A DNA stretch of 50,973 nucleotides. Source: an uncultured Lysobacteraceae bacterium. GTDB lineage: Bacteria > Pseudomonadota > Gammaproteobacteria > Xanthomonadales > Xanthomonadaceae. Location: the NCBI GenBank assembly GCA_937897645.1, contig CALCNV010000018.1:1-50973 (forward strand). The letters run 5' to 3'. The translations under genes and the position numbers were made by a program. Each line of letters starts with the position of its first letter. Position 1 is the stretch's first letter. Below are positions 34,973 to 44,930 of the stretch, piece after piece. The notes below the pieces were generated by a model. It worked only from the letters and a program-made list of their open reading frames with translations. It did no database searches and had not been told where the DNA came from.

Positions 34973-36004
34973 ATGTCGACGAGCGCGCTCCCGGTCATCG
35001 ACATCACCGCACTGCTACAGCCTGCGGGTGAGTCGGAACGTCACGGCGTAGCGGAAAGAATCGGCCACGCTTGCCGCACGCACGGATTCTTCTACATCGA
35101 AGGGCATGGCATCGATGATGCGTTGCAGGCGGCGTTGCGCGAAGAGAGCCGCACTTTTTTCGCCTTGCCATTGGCGGAAAAGATGCAGGTGCAGATGCTG
35201 CAGGGTGGCCGCGCCTGGCGTGGTTACTTCCCGGTCGGCGCTGAACTGACCAGCGGGCGTCCCGACCTCAAGGAGGGCCTGTACCTGGGGACGGAGCTTC
35301 CTGCGGATGATCCGCGCGTGCTCGCGGGATGGCCGTTGCATGGCGCCAACCTGTGGCCGCAACATCCTCCTGGATTGCGTGGTGCAGTACTCGACTACAT
35401 GGCTGCAGCGCGCCGTGCCGCGCATGGCGTTCTATCAGGCATGGCGCTGAGCCTCGGGCTGGAAGCCGACTGGTTCCAGCGCCACTACACGGCAGATCCC
35501 ACCGTGCTGTTCCGCATCTTCCGCTATCCGCCGCAGGCCTCCGGCCCGCGCGAATGGGGTGTCGGCGAGCACACCGACTACGGCCTGCTGACCTTGCTGC
35601 TGCAGGATGAAGTGCCCGGATTGCAGGTGCGCACGCCGGCAGGCTGGCTGGATGCGCCTCCCATTGCAGGCACGCTGGTGTGCAACATCGGCGACATGCT
35701 CGATCGTTTGACCGGCGGCCTGTACCGCTCCACGGCGCACCGGGTGTCGAACGAGAGCGGGCGGGAGCGTTTTTCGTTCCCATTGTTCTTCGATCCTGAT
35801 TTCTCGGCGCGGGTGACGCCACTGCCCGCGCATGCGCAGATCGATGCCGCACAGGTCGCGGCTGATCGCATGCACCGCTGGGATGGCAGCAGCGTGCTGG
35901 CACCCTTCGACGGCACCTATGGCGACTATCTGCTGGGAAAAGTCGGCAAGGTTTTTCCGCAATTGATCGAAAAAAGTGGCCTGGGCAGCACCATGGGCGG
36001 ATGA
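34973..36004 (+). CDS. 2-oxoglutarate/Fe(II)-dependent oxygenase, isopenicillin N synthase family
   Basis: 343 residues. N-terminal DIOX_N part (PVIDITALL, THGFFYIEGHGIDDALQ, EKMQVQMLQGGRAWRGYFPV) and the catalytic jelly roll with the iron facial triad H200-x-D202 (GEHTDYGLLTLL) and H256 (STAHRVSN); R266-F-S268 is the RxS pair that would bind 2-oxoglutarate. All key residues are intact. Substrate unknown. Linked to the AsnC regulator by a 17-base gap and so, by inference, to the divergent aminotransferase. queA follows 49 bases later as a separate function. Confidence 0.92.
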   Translation: MSTSALPVIDITALLQPAGESERHGVAERIGHACRTHGFFYIEGHGIDDALQAALREESRTFFALPLAEKMQVQMLQGGRAWRGYFPVGAELTSGRPDLKEGLYLGTELPADDPRVLAGWPLHGANLWPQHPPGLRGAVLDYMAAARRAAHGVLSGMALSLGLEADWFQRHYTADPTVLFRIFRYPPQASGPREWGVGEHTDYGLLTLLLQDEVPGLQVRTPAGWLDAPPIAGTLVCNIGDMLDRLTGGLYRSTAHRVSNESGRERFSFPLFFDPDFSARVTPLPAHAQIDAAQVAADRMHRWDGSSVLAPFDGTYGDYLLGKVGKVFPQLIEKSGLGSTMGG

Positions 36005-36053
36005 GCCGTCGAGGCGGACGGCTACAATGCGCCCCCTGCCAAGCCCTGATGCG

Positions 36054-37088
36054 ATGAAGAAATCCGACTTCCACTACGAATTGCCCGAGGCGCTGATCGC
36101 GCAGGCGCCGTTGCCGGAGCGTTCCGCCAGCCGCCTGCTGGTGGTGCCGCCGGGCGACGCCGGCTTCGTGGACCAGCAGGTGCGCGATTTGCCGCAGTGG
36201 CTGCGTGCGGGCGACTTGCTGGTGTTCAATGACACGCGGGTGATACCGGCGCGCATCTTCGGCCAGAAGGACACCGGTGGGCGGGTCGAGATCCTCATCG
36301 AACGCCTGCTTCCAGAGAACTGCGCACGCGTGCAGATCGGTGCCAGCAAGTCGCCCAAACCGGGTGGCCGCATCGCACTGGACGCAGGTGGAGAGGCCGA
36401 GGTGCTGGGTCGCGACGGCGAGTTCTACCAGCTGCGTTTCCACGTCGGCGATGGGCTGGAAAGCTGGCTGTTGAAGGCGGGGCGCTTGCCGTTGCCGCCG
36501 TACATCCAGCGCGACCCGGGCGTGGACGATGACGAGCGCTACCAGACCGTATTCGCGCGCGAACTGGGTGCCGTGGCGGCGCCAACGGCCGGGCTGCATT
36601 TCGACGAGGCCTTGCTCGCCACATTGCGCGGGCAGGGCGTTGAATTCGGTCATGTGACCCTGCATGTCGGTGCCGGCACCTTCCAGCCGGTGCGCGTCGA
36701 CGACGTGCGCGAGCACCGCATGCACAGCGAATGGTTGAACGTGGGCGCGGCGCTGGTGGAACAGGTGCGCGCGACGCGTGCACGCGGTGGCCGCGTGGTG
36801 GCCGTGGGCACGACCGTGGTGCGTGCGCTGGAATCAGCGATGCGCGACGGCGAATTGCAGCCGTTTGCCGGGGAAACACAGATCTTCATCTTCCCCGGCT
36901 ACCGCATCCGCAGCGTGGACGCGATGCTGACCAACTTCCATCTGCCGGAAAGCACCTTGTTGATGCTGGTGTCCGCGTTTACCGGAAAGTCGCGGATATT
37001 TTCGGCCTACGAGCATGCGGTGCGCGAACAGTACCGGTTCTTCTCGTATGGGGATGCGATGTTGTTGTTCCCGGAGGCATCGAAATGA
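36054..37088 (+). CDS. queA: S-adenosylmethionine:tRNA ribosyltransferase-isomerase
   Basis: 344 residues. It makes epoxyqueuosine in tRNA after Tgt has inserted preQ1. Starts MKKSDFHYELPEALIAQAPL at 36054 and contains LLVFNDTRVIPARIFG, TVFARELGAVAAPTAGLHF, VGAGTFQPVRVDDVREHRMH and TNFHLPESTLLMLVSAF, all QueA signatures. An in-frame ATG at 35976 is inside the oxygenase gene. tgt follows after 151 bases with an inverted repeat in the gap. Confidence 0.97.
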   Translation: MKKSDFHYELPEALIAQAPLPERSASRLLVVPPGDAGFVDQQVRDLPQWLRAGDLLVFNDTRVIPARIFGQKDTGGRVEILIERLLPENCARVQIGASKSPKPGGRIALDAGGEAEVLGRDGEFYQLRFHVGDGLESWLLKAGRLPLPPYIQRDPGVDDDERYQTVFARELGAVAAPTAGLHFDEALLATLRGQGVEFGHVTLHVGAGTFQPVRVDDVREHRMHSEWLNVGAALVEQVRATRARGGRVVAVGTTVVRALESAMRDGELQPFAGETQIFIFPGYRIRSVDAMLTNFHLPESTLLMLVSAFTGKSRIFSAYEHAVREQYRFFSYGDAMLLFPEASK

Positions 37089-37115
37089 TGATGGCGTCCG
37101 ATTATTCGCAGTCGT

Positions 37116-37202
37116 CATCCCAGCGAACGCTGGGACCCATCTTGATCTTGCTCTCCGTGCAATGCTCCAACGTCAAAATGGGTCCTAGCGTTCGCTGGGA
37201 TG
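37116..37202. repeat. inverted repeat between queA and tgt
   Basis: Two 25-base arms, 24 of 25 matching as reverse complements, flank about 37 bases. Each arm has its own palindrome CCCAGCGAACGCTGGG (the right arm has one substitution). The structure is REP-pair-like but lacks the GTAG/GTGG head, beginning CATCCCAGCG. Confidence 0.8.
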
Positions 37203-37239
37203 GCGGTTGCAGTTTTCGTTGTCACGGGATGTTCAACGC

Positions 37240-38361
<1,122 letters not shown>

Positions 38362-38385
38362 GAGCCCCGGCGTTGTTGGTATCTC

Positions 38386-38523
38386 GTAGGAGCGGCGTCC
38401 CGCCGCGAGCTTTTGATCCTGATTCTGGATGGATCAGCCCTTTAGGGGTTTGGACAGAGCAAGAGGATCAAGAGCTCGCGGCAAGAACAGGATCAAGAGC
38501 TCGCGGCGGGACGCCGCTCCCAC
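38386..38523. repeat. compound REP element with internal duplication, tgt-yajC gap
   Basis: The left end GTAGGAGCGGCGTCCCGCCG and right end CGGCGGGACGCCGCTCCCAC are inverted, with mixed GTAG/GTGG heads. Inside, the block GGATCAAGAGCTCGCGGC occurs twice (starting 38465 and 38490), so the right arm was partly duplicated. The rest of the 38362-38728 gap holds only the yajC leader, with CATAAT at 38690-38695 as a possible -10 box. Confidence 0.85.
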
Positions 38524-38728
38524 ATCCGCCTTCCAGCTTGAACATCCGGGGCGGGCAGGGCCTCTGAAAGGCGAGGGAATGCCATGGAACCTTTCCCCGA
38601 CCCTGACGGTCTTCCCCTGCCAATCGGCGTCTTTTCCAAGCATTTCCGCCCATTTCCCCACTTGCGGGGACGCCGGCCCACCCCCATGGCATAATTCCCG
38701 GCTGTTTTCAGCCTTACTGGACAACCTG

Positions 38729-39070
38729 ATGAACCTGATCGACCTCGTGATCCCCTCCGCCTACGCCCAGGCGGCAGGCACTGCCCCCGCCGGTGGTGGC
38801 TTCGGCATGCTGCTGTTCCCGATCATCCTGATCGCGGTCATGTACTTCCTGATGATCCGCCCGCAGATGAAGCGCGCCAAGGAACACAAGGGCATGCTGG
38901 ACAAGCTGGCCAAGGGCGATGAAGTCATCACCTCCGGCGGCATCGCCGGCACCGTGACCGACATCGGCGACAACTTCGTCACCGTGGAAGTGGCCGACAA
39001 CGTCCGCCTGCGCGTGCAGAAGGGTGCCGTGGGCAACGTGCTGCCCAAGGGCACGCTGAAGTCCGCCTGA
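38729..39070 (+). CDS. yajC: preprotein translocase accessory subunit YajC
   Basis: 113 residues. One membrane helix (FGMLLFPIILIAVMYFLMIR) follows a short N-terminus; then PQMKRAKEHKGMLDKLAKGD, EVITSGGIAGTVTDIGDNFV and a C-terminal beta strand region ending LPKGTLKSA, all typical of YajC. It associates with SecDF in the inner membrane. Located 114 bases before secD; the gap shows no gene. Confidence 0.96.
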   Translation: MNLIDLVIPSAYAQAAGTAPAGGGFGMLLFPIILIAVMYFLMIRPQMKRAKEHKGMLDKLAKGDEVITSGGIAGTVTDIGDNFVTVEVADNVRLRVQKGAVGNVLPKGTLKSA

Positions 39071-39184
39071 TCCCGTGCGCTTGCCGCCTTGGAGGTGGCA
39101 AGCGCGCCCAGGGAATGATCCAACGCAAACCCCCGCGCACTGCGATGCAGGCGCACGGGCCACGTCTATTCGGAATCTTTATCC

Positions 39185-41077
39185 ATGCTTGAATTTCCGC
39201 GCTGGAAATACGCCCTCATCGCGCTGGTAGTGGCATTGAGCGTGCTGTATGCGCTGCCCAACATCTACCCGTCCGATCCTTCGGTACAGATCACGCCCAA
39301 CCGTGGTTTCGCCATCGACGATGCACTGGTCGCGCGGGTCAATGGCTCGCTGAAGCAGGTGGGTGTAACCCCGAAGGCGCTGGACAAGGACACGGAAAGC
39401 CTGCTCGTGCGGCTGTCCAGCCTGGATGACCAGACCAAGGCCAATGATGAATTGGGCGCGGAGCTGGGCGATGACTTCACCGTCGCCTTGAACCTGGCCT
39501 CGACCGTGCCCGAGTGGATGGGCAAGTTTGGTGCGCGGCCCATGGTGCGCGGCCTTGACCTGCAGGGTGGCGTGCACTTCGTGATGCAGGTCGACCAGAG
39601 GGCAGCGCTGGACAAGCGCGTGGATGCCTATGCCGAAGACATGCGCGTCACCTTGCGCGACAAGCGCGTGCGGTACGAGTCCGTGGAGCGCCGCCCCGAC
39701 AACACCATCGTGGTGACCCTGGTGTCCGCGGGCGATGCGGACAAGGCACGTGTTGCCCTGGCGGGCACTGCAAATGCAACGGCCGCCGCCGCCGCTTCCG
39801 CCGCCGCGATGACGTACGAGGTCGAAGGCAACCACATCACCGTGACCCTGCCCAAGAGCGAACTGACCCAGATCGCCGGTGATGCGATCGAACAGAACAT
39901 CAACACCTTGCGCAATCGCGTCAACGAGCTGGGCGTGGCCGAACCCATCATCCAGCGCCAGGGCGACGACCGCGTGGTAGTGCAGTTGCCGGGCGTGCAG
40001 GACACGGCCGCGGCCAAGCGCCTGATTGGCGCCACCGCGACCCTGGAATTCCATTCCGTCATCGACGGCAATGCGCAGGATGCGTTGGCCAGCGGCAACA
40101 TCCCGCCGGAAGCCCGCATCTACTACCTGCGCGATTCGGCAGGCCCTGATGGCAAGGCCACGCCGGTGCTGTTGAGCAAGCGCGTGCTGGCCTCGGGCGA
40201 CCAGATGGTCACTGCCAGCACGAGTACCGACCAGAACGGGCTGCCAGCGGTCAGCATCACCTTGAACAACGCGGCTGGCCAGCGCATGTTCGATTTCACC
40301 AGCGCCAATGTCGGCAAGCTGATGTCGGTGGTCTACATCGAACGCATCCCGCAGGTCACCATCGTCGACGGCAAGGAAGTCCGCAGCACCAAGGTCAACG
40401 AAGAAGCCTTGGCCCCCACGCGCATCGCGGGCGTATTCGGCAAGAACTTCCAGACCACCGGCCTGGAGAAAACCGAAGCAGAGAACCTGGCCAAGCTGCT
40501 GCGTGCCGGTTCGCTGGCCGCACCGATGGACTTCATCGAAGAGCGCGTGGTCGGCCCCAGCCTGGGCGCCGAGAACGTGGAGCGTGGTACCCAGGCCGTG
40601 ATGTATTCCTTCCTGTTCGCGCTCGCCTTCTTCCTGGTGTACTACCGCATGTTCGGGTTGATCACCTGCCTGGCGTTGCTGCTCAACCTGTTGATGGTGG
40701 TGGCGGTGATGTCGGTGTTCGGCGCCACCATGACCTTGCCGGGCTTCGCCGGCCTGGCCTTGTCCATCGGCATGTCGGTGGACGCCAACGTGCTGATCAA
40801 CGAGCGAATACGCGAAGAGTTGCGTGCAGGCGTGCCGCCGCAGGCGGCCATCGCCACCGGTTATGACAAGGCCTCCGGCACCATCTTCGACTCCAACATG
40901 ACCGCGTTGCTGGCGGGCGTGGCCCTGTTCGCGTTCGGTACCGGCCCGCTGAAGGGCTTCGCGATCACCATGATCGTCGGCATCCTGACCTCCGTCTTCA
41001 CTGCGGTGACCGTGTCGCGCGGCATCGCCACTTTGATCTACGGCGGTCGCCGCAAGATCAAGTCCGTGGCCATCTAA
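39185..41077 (+). CDS. secD: protein translocase subunit SecD
   Basis: 630 residues. RND-type membrane protein that with SecF uses proton motive force to pull secreted proteins into the periplasm. TM1 (YALIALVVALSVLYALPNI), a large periplasmic P1 domain (about 30-440; VRGLDLQGGVHFVMQVDQ, IEQNINTLRNRVNELGVAEP), then five helices with ALSIGMSVDANVLINERIRE, where the aspartate is the conserved proton-path residue. Alanine-rich stretch at about 195-210 is a linker. secF follows 15 bases later. Confidence 0.98.
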   Translation: MLEFPRWKYALIALVVALSVLYALPNIYPSDPSVQITPNRGFAIDDALVARVNGSLKQVGVTPKALDKDTESLLVRLSSLDDQTKANDELGAELGDDFTVALNLASTVPEWMGKFGARPMVRGLDLQGGVHFVMQVDQRAALDKRVDAYAEDMRVTLRDKRVRYESVERRPDNTIVVTLVSAGDADKARVALAGTANATAAAAASAAAMTYEVEGNHITVTLPKSELTQIAGDAIEQNINTLRNRVNELGVAEPIIQRQGDDRVVVQLPGVQDTAAAKRLIGATATLEFHSVIDGNAQDALASGNIPPEARIYYLRDSAGPDGKATPVLLSKRVLASGDQMVTASTSTDQNGLPAVSITLNNAAGQRMFDFTSANVGKLMSVVYIERIPQVTIVDGKEVRSTKVNEEALAPTRIAGVFGKNFQTTGLEKTEAENLAKLLRAGSLAAPMDFIEERVVGPSLGAENVERGTQAVMYSFLFALAFFLVYYRMFGLITCLALLLNLLMVVAVMSVFGATMTLPGFAGLALSIGMSVDANVLINERIREELRAGVPPQAAIATGYDKASGTIFDSNMTALLAGVALFAFGTGPLKGFAITMIVGILTSVFTAVTVSRGIATLIYGGRRKIKSVAI

Positions 41078-41092
41078 CGGGACACCCTGACC

Positions 41093-42058
41093 ATGAAAAT
41101 TTTCCCGTTGCACCTGATCCCCAACGACACCAACATCGACTTCATGCGCCTGCGCTGGATCTCGCTGGGCGTCGCGCTGTTGTTGGCAGTGGTCGCGATT
41201 GGCGCGATCGCCTTCAAGGGCTTCAACTACGCGCTCGATTTCACTGGCGGTACCGTGGTGGAACTGCGTTTCGACAAGGCGCCTGACGTCGATGGCGTGC
41301 GTGAAAGGTTGACCACCGCGGGTTTTGAAAGCGCGCAGGTGCAGACCTATGGCACCGGTAGCGACCTGCTGATCCGCCTGCAACCGCGCGATGGCCAGAC
41401 CAGTTCCGATGCCAACAACCGTACTGCGCTGGATGTGATTGCAGCCGCTTCCACGCCCGACAACGCAGCCAGAATGATGCGCAACGAATTCGTCGGCCCC
41501 CAGGTCGGGAAGGAGCTCGCGCTCAACGGCCTGTACGCGCTGATCTTCGTGGTGGTCGGCTTCCTGATCTACATTTCGTTCCGCTTCGAATGGAAGTTCG
41601 CGGTGGCCGCCATCCTGACCACCTTGCACGACGTATTGATCGTGGCCGGCTTCTTCGCACTGACGGGAAGGGAGTTCGACCTGACGGTGCTGGCCGGCCT
41701 GCTGTCAGTGATGGGCTTCTCGATCAACGACACCATCGTGGTCTTCGACCGCGTGCGCGAGAATTTCCGCACCCTGCGCCTGCCGCCGGAGGAAATCCTC
41801 AATCGTTCGGTCAACCAGACCCTGTCGCGCACCATCATCACTTCGTTCGTGGCGTTCCTGACCGTGCTGGCGTTGTATATCTTCGGCGGCGGCTCGCTGG
41901 AAGGCATGGCCATCTCGCAGATGCTGGGCATCGTGATCGGCACCATCTCGTCGATCTTCGTGGCCTGCCCGCTGCTGACCATCGGTCCGCTGAAGGTCAC
42001 CAAGCAGGACCTGATGCCGAAGGCTCGCGAAGAAGCCGCGCTGGCACGCCGGCCATAA
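41093..42058 (+). CDS. secF: protein translocase subunit SecF
   Basis: 321 residues. LDFTGGTVVELRFDKAP marks the SecF periplasmic domain start, and NDTIVVFDRVRENFRTLRL with LNQTLSRTIIT-type sequence (SVNQTLSRTIITSFVAFLTV) the membrane core; six helices are expected. It forms the SecDF complex with the gene just upstream. A strong terminator at 42079 closes the queA/tgt/sec group. Confidence 0.98.
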   Translation: MKIFPLHLIPNDTNIDFMRLRWISLGVALLLAVVAIGAIAFKGFNYALDFTGGTVVELRFDKAPDVDGVRERLTTAGFESAQVQTYGTGSDLLIRLQPRDGQTSSDANNRTALDVIAAASTPDNAARMMRNEFVGPQVGKELALNGLYALIFVVVGFLIYISFRFEWKFAVAAILTTLHDVLIVAGFFALTGREFDLTVLAGLLSVMGFSINDTIVVFDRVRENFRTLRLPPEEILNRSVNQTLSRTIITSFVAFLTVLALYIFGGGSLEGMAISQMLGIVIGTISSIFVACPLLTIGPLKVTKQDLMPKAREEAALARRP

Positions 42059-42078
42059 CGGCAGGCACCAGGGCAACG

Positions 42079-42109
42079 AAAAAGGCCGCGAATTTCGCGG
42101 CCTTTTTTT
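42079..42109 (+). terminator. intrinsic terminator after secF
   Basis: GGCCGCG/CGCGGCC stem extended by A/T pairs (AAAAA on the left, TTTTTTT on the right) around AATTT. With A-tract and T-tract on both sides it may work in both directions, serving also the convergent suhB. Confidence 0.92.
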
Positions 42110-42120
42110 CATCGGGTTTT

Positions 42121-42198
42121 GTAGGAGCGCCCCATGGGCGCGAGCTCTCGGGGGGGGTACCGCGAAATCAAGAGCTCGCGCCCATGGGGCGCTCCTAC
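42121..42198. repeat. GTAG-headed REP pair, subtype A (copy 4)
   Basis: 78 bases, same arms as the copies at 11478, 12275 and 14183. It lies between convergent secF and suhB, and its middle (CGGGGGGGGTACCGCG) is unrelated to the middles of the other copies. Confidence 0.92.
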
Positions 42199-42208
42199 CA
42201 CCAGCGGA

Positions 42209-43030
42209 TCAGAAGCTGGCGGCGTAGCCCGAGGACACGATGGTCTTCTGCAGGGCGTCGCAGAGCTTGATGTTGCCGGCGACGACCTGGTGCCCCTTGG
42301 CGCCCTGGAAATCCATGCGCGGGAGGTTGGCGCCGCGGAAATCGCAGACGCGGCCACCGGCTTCGCGTACCAGCAGCACGCCCGCCGCGATATCCCAGGC
42401 CATCACGCCGGCCTCGAAATAGCCATCGCTGCGACCGCAGGCCACGTAGGCCAGGTCCAGCGCGGCCGAACCGGTGCGGCGTACGTCTTCGGCTTGCACC
42501 AGGATCTCGCGCACGCATTCCAGTTGCGCGCCGGCGCGCGCACGTTCGCGTGGCGCGAAACCCGTGGTCAAGGTGGCGCCCGCCAGGTCTTTGCGGTCGG
42601 CGACGCGGATGCGGCGCTCGTTGAGCTGCGCGCCACTGCCGCGGCTGGCGGTGAAGAGTTCGTTGCGCAGCGGATCGAAGATCACCGCGTCGGTGGGTTC
42701 GCCGTTGTCCACCAGGGCGATCGACACGCAGTAGTGCGGGAATCCGCGCAGGTAGTTGCTGGTGCCGTCCAGCGGATCGATGACCCAGGTATAGCGTCCG
42801 TTCTTGCCTGCCTGTCCGCCGCTTTCCTCGCCCAGCACCGAATAGTCGGGGTAGGCACGCTTCAGTTCCTTGATGACGGCTTTCTCGGCGTCGCCATCGA
42901 CTTCGCTGGCGTAGTCCATCCGCTCTTTTTCCACGACGTTCAGGCTGTCGAGCTTGTTGATGTTGCGCAGCAGTACGTTGCCCCCCTGGCGTGCGGCCTT
43001 GACCATGATGGTGATGACGGGATTCAGCAT
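42209..43030 (-). CDS. suhB: inositol-1-monophosphatase family protein
   Basis: 273 residues. Metal-dependent phosphatase fold; in proteobacteria SuhB also works as a factor for rRNA transcription antitermination and ribosome assembly. Metal and substrate motifs are intact: GEESGG, VIDPLDGTSNYLRGFPHY, and VMAWDIAAGVLLVREAGG. The start MLNPVITIMVKAARQGGNVL at 43030 is typical. Divergent from trmJ with 106 bases between, as in many Xanthomonadaceae. Confidence 0.95.
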   Translation of the reverse strand: MLNPVITIMVKAARQGGNVLLRNINKLDSLNVVEKERMDYASEVDGDAEKAVIKELKRAYPDYSVLGEESGGQAGKNGRYTWVIDPLDGTSNYLRGFPHYCVSIALVDNGEPTDAVIFDPLRNELFTASRGSGAQLNERRIRVADRKDLAGATLTTGFAPRERARAGAQLECVREILVQAEDVRRTGSAALDLAYVACGRSDGYFEAGVMAWDIAAGVLLVREAGGRVCDFRGANLPRMDFQGAKGHQVVAGNIKLCDALQKTIVSSGYAASF

Positions 43031-43136
43031 GCGAAACGGACCTCGGGCGGACTGGCGGGGGAGCGCGTGGAAAAGAACGGGTTGCAAAGAACAGCACGGC
43101 GCGAAGACCGGCGCGCGCAGTTTAACATCTGTACCC

Positions 43137-43940
43137 ATGAAGACTCCTCCCGACCCCAGCGAAAATACATCCGCCAGCCCCGCCGAGACCGCCGCCGGGC
43201 GCATCCGCATCGTGCTGGTGGGCACCCAGCACCCCGGCAACATCGGCGCGGCGGCACGTGCGCTGAAGACCATGGGGCTGGCACGGCTGGTGCTGGTGGG
43301 CCCGGAGCAGTACCCGGCCGACGAGGCCTTCCGCCGCGCCGCAGGGGCAGACGACCTGCTGGCGCGGGCCGACGTCCTGCCCACCCTGGCCGAGGCCGTA
43401 GCCGACTGTCGCTTCGTGCTGGGCTGCACGGCGCGCAGTCGCCGGGTCGCGCTGGATGAATTGGCCCCGCGTGACGCCGCCGCCCGCGTGGTGGCGCTTG
43501 CAGGCAGCGACGAGGTGGCGCTGGTCTTCGGCCGCGAGCGCACCGGCCTCAGCAATGAAGAACTGCAGCTGTGCCATGCCGCGGTGCATATCCCGGCCAA
43601 CCCGGAGTACAGCTCGCTGAACCTGGCGGCGGCGGTGCAGGTGCTGGCCTACGAACTGCGCCTGTCCTTGCTTGCACTCGGCGAGCAGCCTGTCCCCATG
43701 GTTGCGGCTGCCCACGAAGCGCTTGCCAGCCACGCGCAGATGGAAGGCATGTTCGCCCAATTGGGCGAGACGCTGGACGACATCGATTTCCACAAGGGAC
43801 GCGCGCCCGATTCGGCGATGCGCAAGTTGCGGCGCATCTTCCTGCGCGCCAACCTGAACGAGCAGGAGGTGCGATTGCTGCGCGGCATCCTGGCGGATGC
43901 GCAGCGCATGGCGCGCCTGGCAGGCGAAAACGGGGCTTGA
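43137..43940 (+). CDS. trmJ: tRNA (cytidine/uridine-2'-O-)-methyltransferase TrmJ
   Basis: 267 residues. SPOUT-fold enzyme that methylates the ribose of position 32 in several tRNAs. RIVLVGTQHPGNIGAAARALKTMGL, VFGRERTGLSNEELQLCH and IPANPEYSSLNLAAAVQVLAYE form the knotted SAM site; a C-terminal helical extension (QMEGMFAQLGETLDDIDFHK) is specific to TrmJ. ATG 43137 follows a Pro/Ser-rich N-terminus. Shares the intergenic region with suhB; this pair is widely conserved. Confidence 0.95.
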   Translation: MKTPPDPSENTSASPAETAAGRIRIVLVGTQHPGNIGAAARALKTMGLARLVLVGPEQYPADEAFRRAAGADDLLARADVLPTLAEAVADCRFVLGCTARSRRVALDELAPRDAAARVVALAGSDEVALVFGRERTGLSNEELQLCHAAVHIPANPEYSSLNLAAAVQVLAYELRLSLLALGEQPVPMVAAAHEALASHAQMEGMFAQLGETLDDIDFHKGRAPDSAMRKLRRIFLRANLNEQEVRLLRGILADAQRMARLAGENGA

Positions 43941-43979
43941 ATCACTACCCCTGCACCATGCTTTCGTCTACTCTCACAT

Positions 43980-44930
43980 TTGCTGTTGAAGCGAGCCCTG
44001 ACGTTGCGCACCACCTGGTTTGGACTTGCCCTGTTATTGCTGCATTCCGTTGCCTGCGCGGCGACTCCCGCACCGGCCAAGGCCGATGAGGGCAGCGTGC
44101 TGGTCCTCGGCCGGATCAGCGACGACCCCAAGGCGCACTACGAACAGCTCAAGCCGTTGCTGGATTACGTGGTGCCGCGCATGCGCGACGTCGGCATCAC
44201 CGAAGGCCGCATCCTGATGGCGCGCGATACCCAGCAGATGACCAGCTACCTGCGTCGTGGCCGGGTCGACTGGGTCACCGAGACCTCGGGCACCGGCATG
44301 CAGTTGCAGCGGCGCGCGGGCGCCAAGCCTTTGTTGTTGACGGAACGCGGCGGGGTCAGCCGCTACCATTCGGTTTTCTTCGCGCGCAAGGACAGCGGCA
44401 TCAACAGCCTGGCCGACATGCAGGGGCGCAGCATCGCCTTCCAGAGCACCGGTTCCACCAGTGCCTACATCGTGCCGGCAGCCGCGCTGCTCGACCAAGG
44501 GCTGCAGCTCGAAATCCTGCTCTCGCCGATGGACCGGCCCACGCCGGACTCGGTGGGCTATGTGTTCGCACGTTCCGAATTGAACATCGCTGCCTGGGTG
44601 CACAAGCGGCTGGTTGATGCGGGCGTGTTCAGCAGCCAGGACTGGGGCGACGTGCGGCGCATGCCGCCTGCCTTCCGCCAGGACATGAAGGTCATCCATG
44701 AAACCCCGGACTATCCGCGCGCACTGGAAATGGTACGCAGCAACCTGGACCCGAAAGTCGAGGCACGCCTGCGCGAAGTGTTGCTGCAAGCGGCCAACGA
44801 TCCTGCCGCGCGCGAGGCCATGAACCTGTTCTTCCGCACCACGCGTTTCCTGCCGGTGGATGCCGATGCGCAAGCGGGCCTGGACCGCGTGCGTGATGGT
44901 GTGGTGCGCGTGCGCGAGCAAGTCGAATGA
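43980..44930 (+). CDS. PhnD-type periplasmic substrate-binding protein
   Basis: 316 residues from TTG 43980; TTG 44004 is an alternative, and the start is uncertain because no ATG is in frame. A signal peptide (TWFGLALLLLHSVACAA) is followed by VLVLGRISDDPKAHYEQLKPL, VDWVTETSGTGMQL, DSGINSLADMQGRSIAFQST and GSTSAYIVPAAAL, the phosphate/phosphite/phosphonate-binding (PhnD) family pattern. No ABC ATPase or permease is nearby. Instead its stop overlaps the next gene by four bases (ATGA), so it probably senses a ligand for that membrane protein. Ligand unknown; oxyanion is only the family tendency. Confidence 0.88.
   Translation: MLLKRALTLRTTWFGLALLLLHSVACAATPAPAKADEGSVLVLGRISDDPKAHYEQLKPLLDYVVPRMRDVGITEGRILMARDTQQMTSYLRRGRVDWVTETSGTGMQLQRRAGAKPLLLTERGGVSRYHSVFFARKDSGINSLADMQGRSIAFQSTGSTSAYIVPAAALLDQGLQLEILLSPMDRPTPDSVGYVFARSELNIAAWVHKRLVDAGVFSSQDWGDVRRMPPAFRQDMKVIHETPDYPRALEMVRSNLDPKVEARLREVLLQAANDPAAREAMNLFFRTTRFLPVDADAQAGLDRVRDGVVRVREQVE

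Noticed and set aside
39179..41629. 816-codon open frame on the minus strand opposite secD/secF
   Set aside because: It is fully antisense to two well-recognised Sec genes, is rich in His/Gln/Gly/Ala in the manner of GC-rich shadow frames, and has no family resemblance.
43980..44930. Phosphonate ABC transporter operon
   Set aside because: Only the binding protein is present; no ATPase or permease lies on either side.
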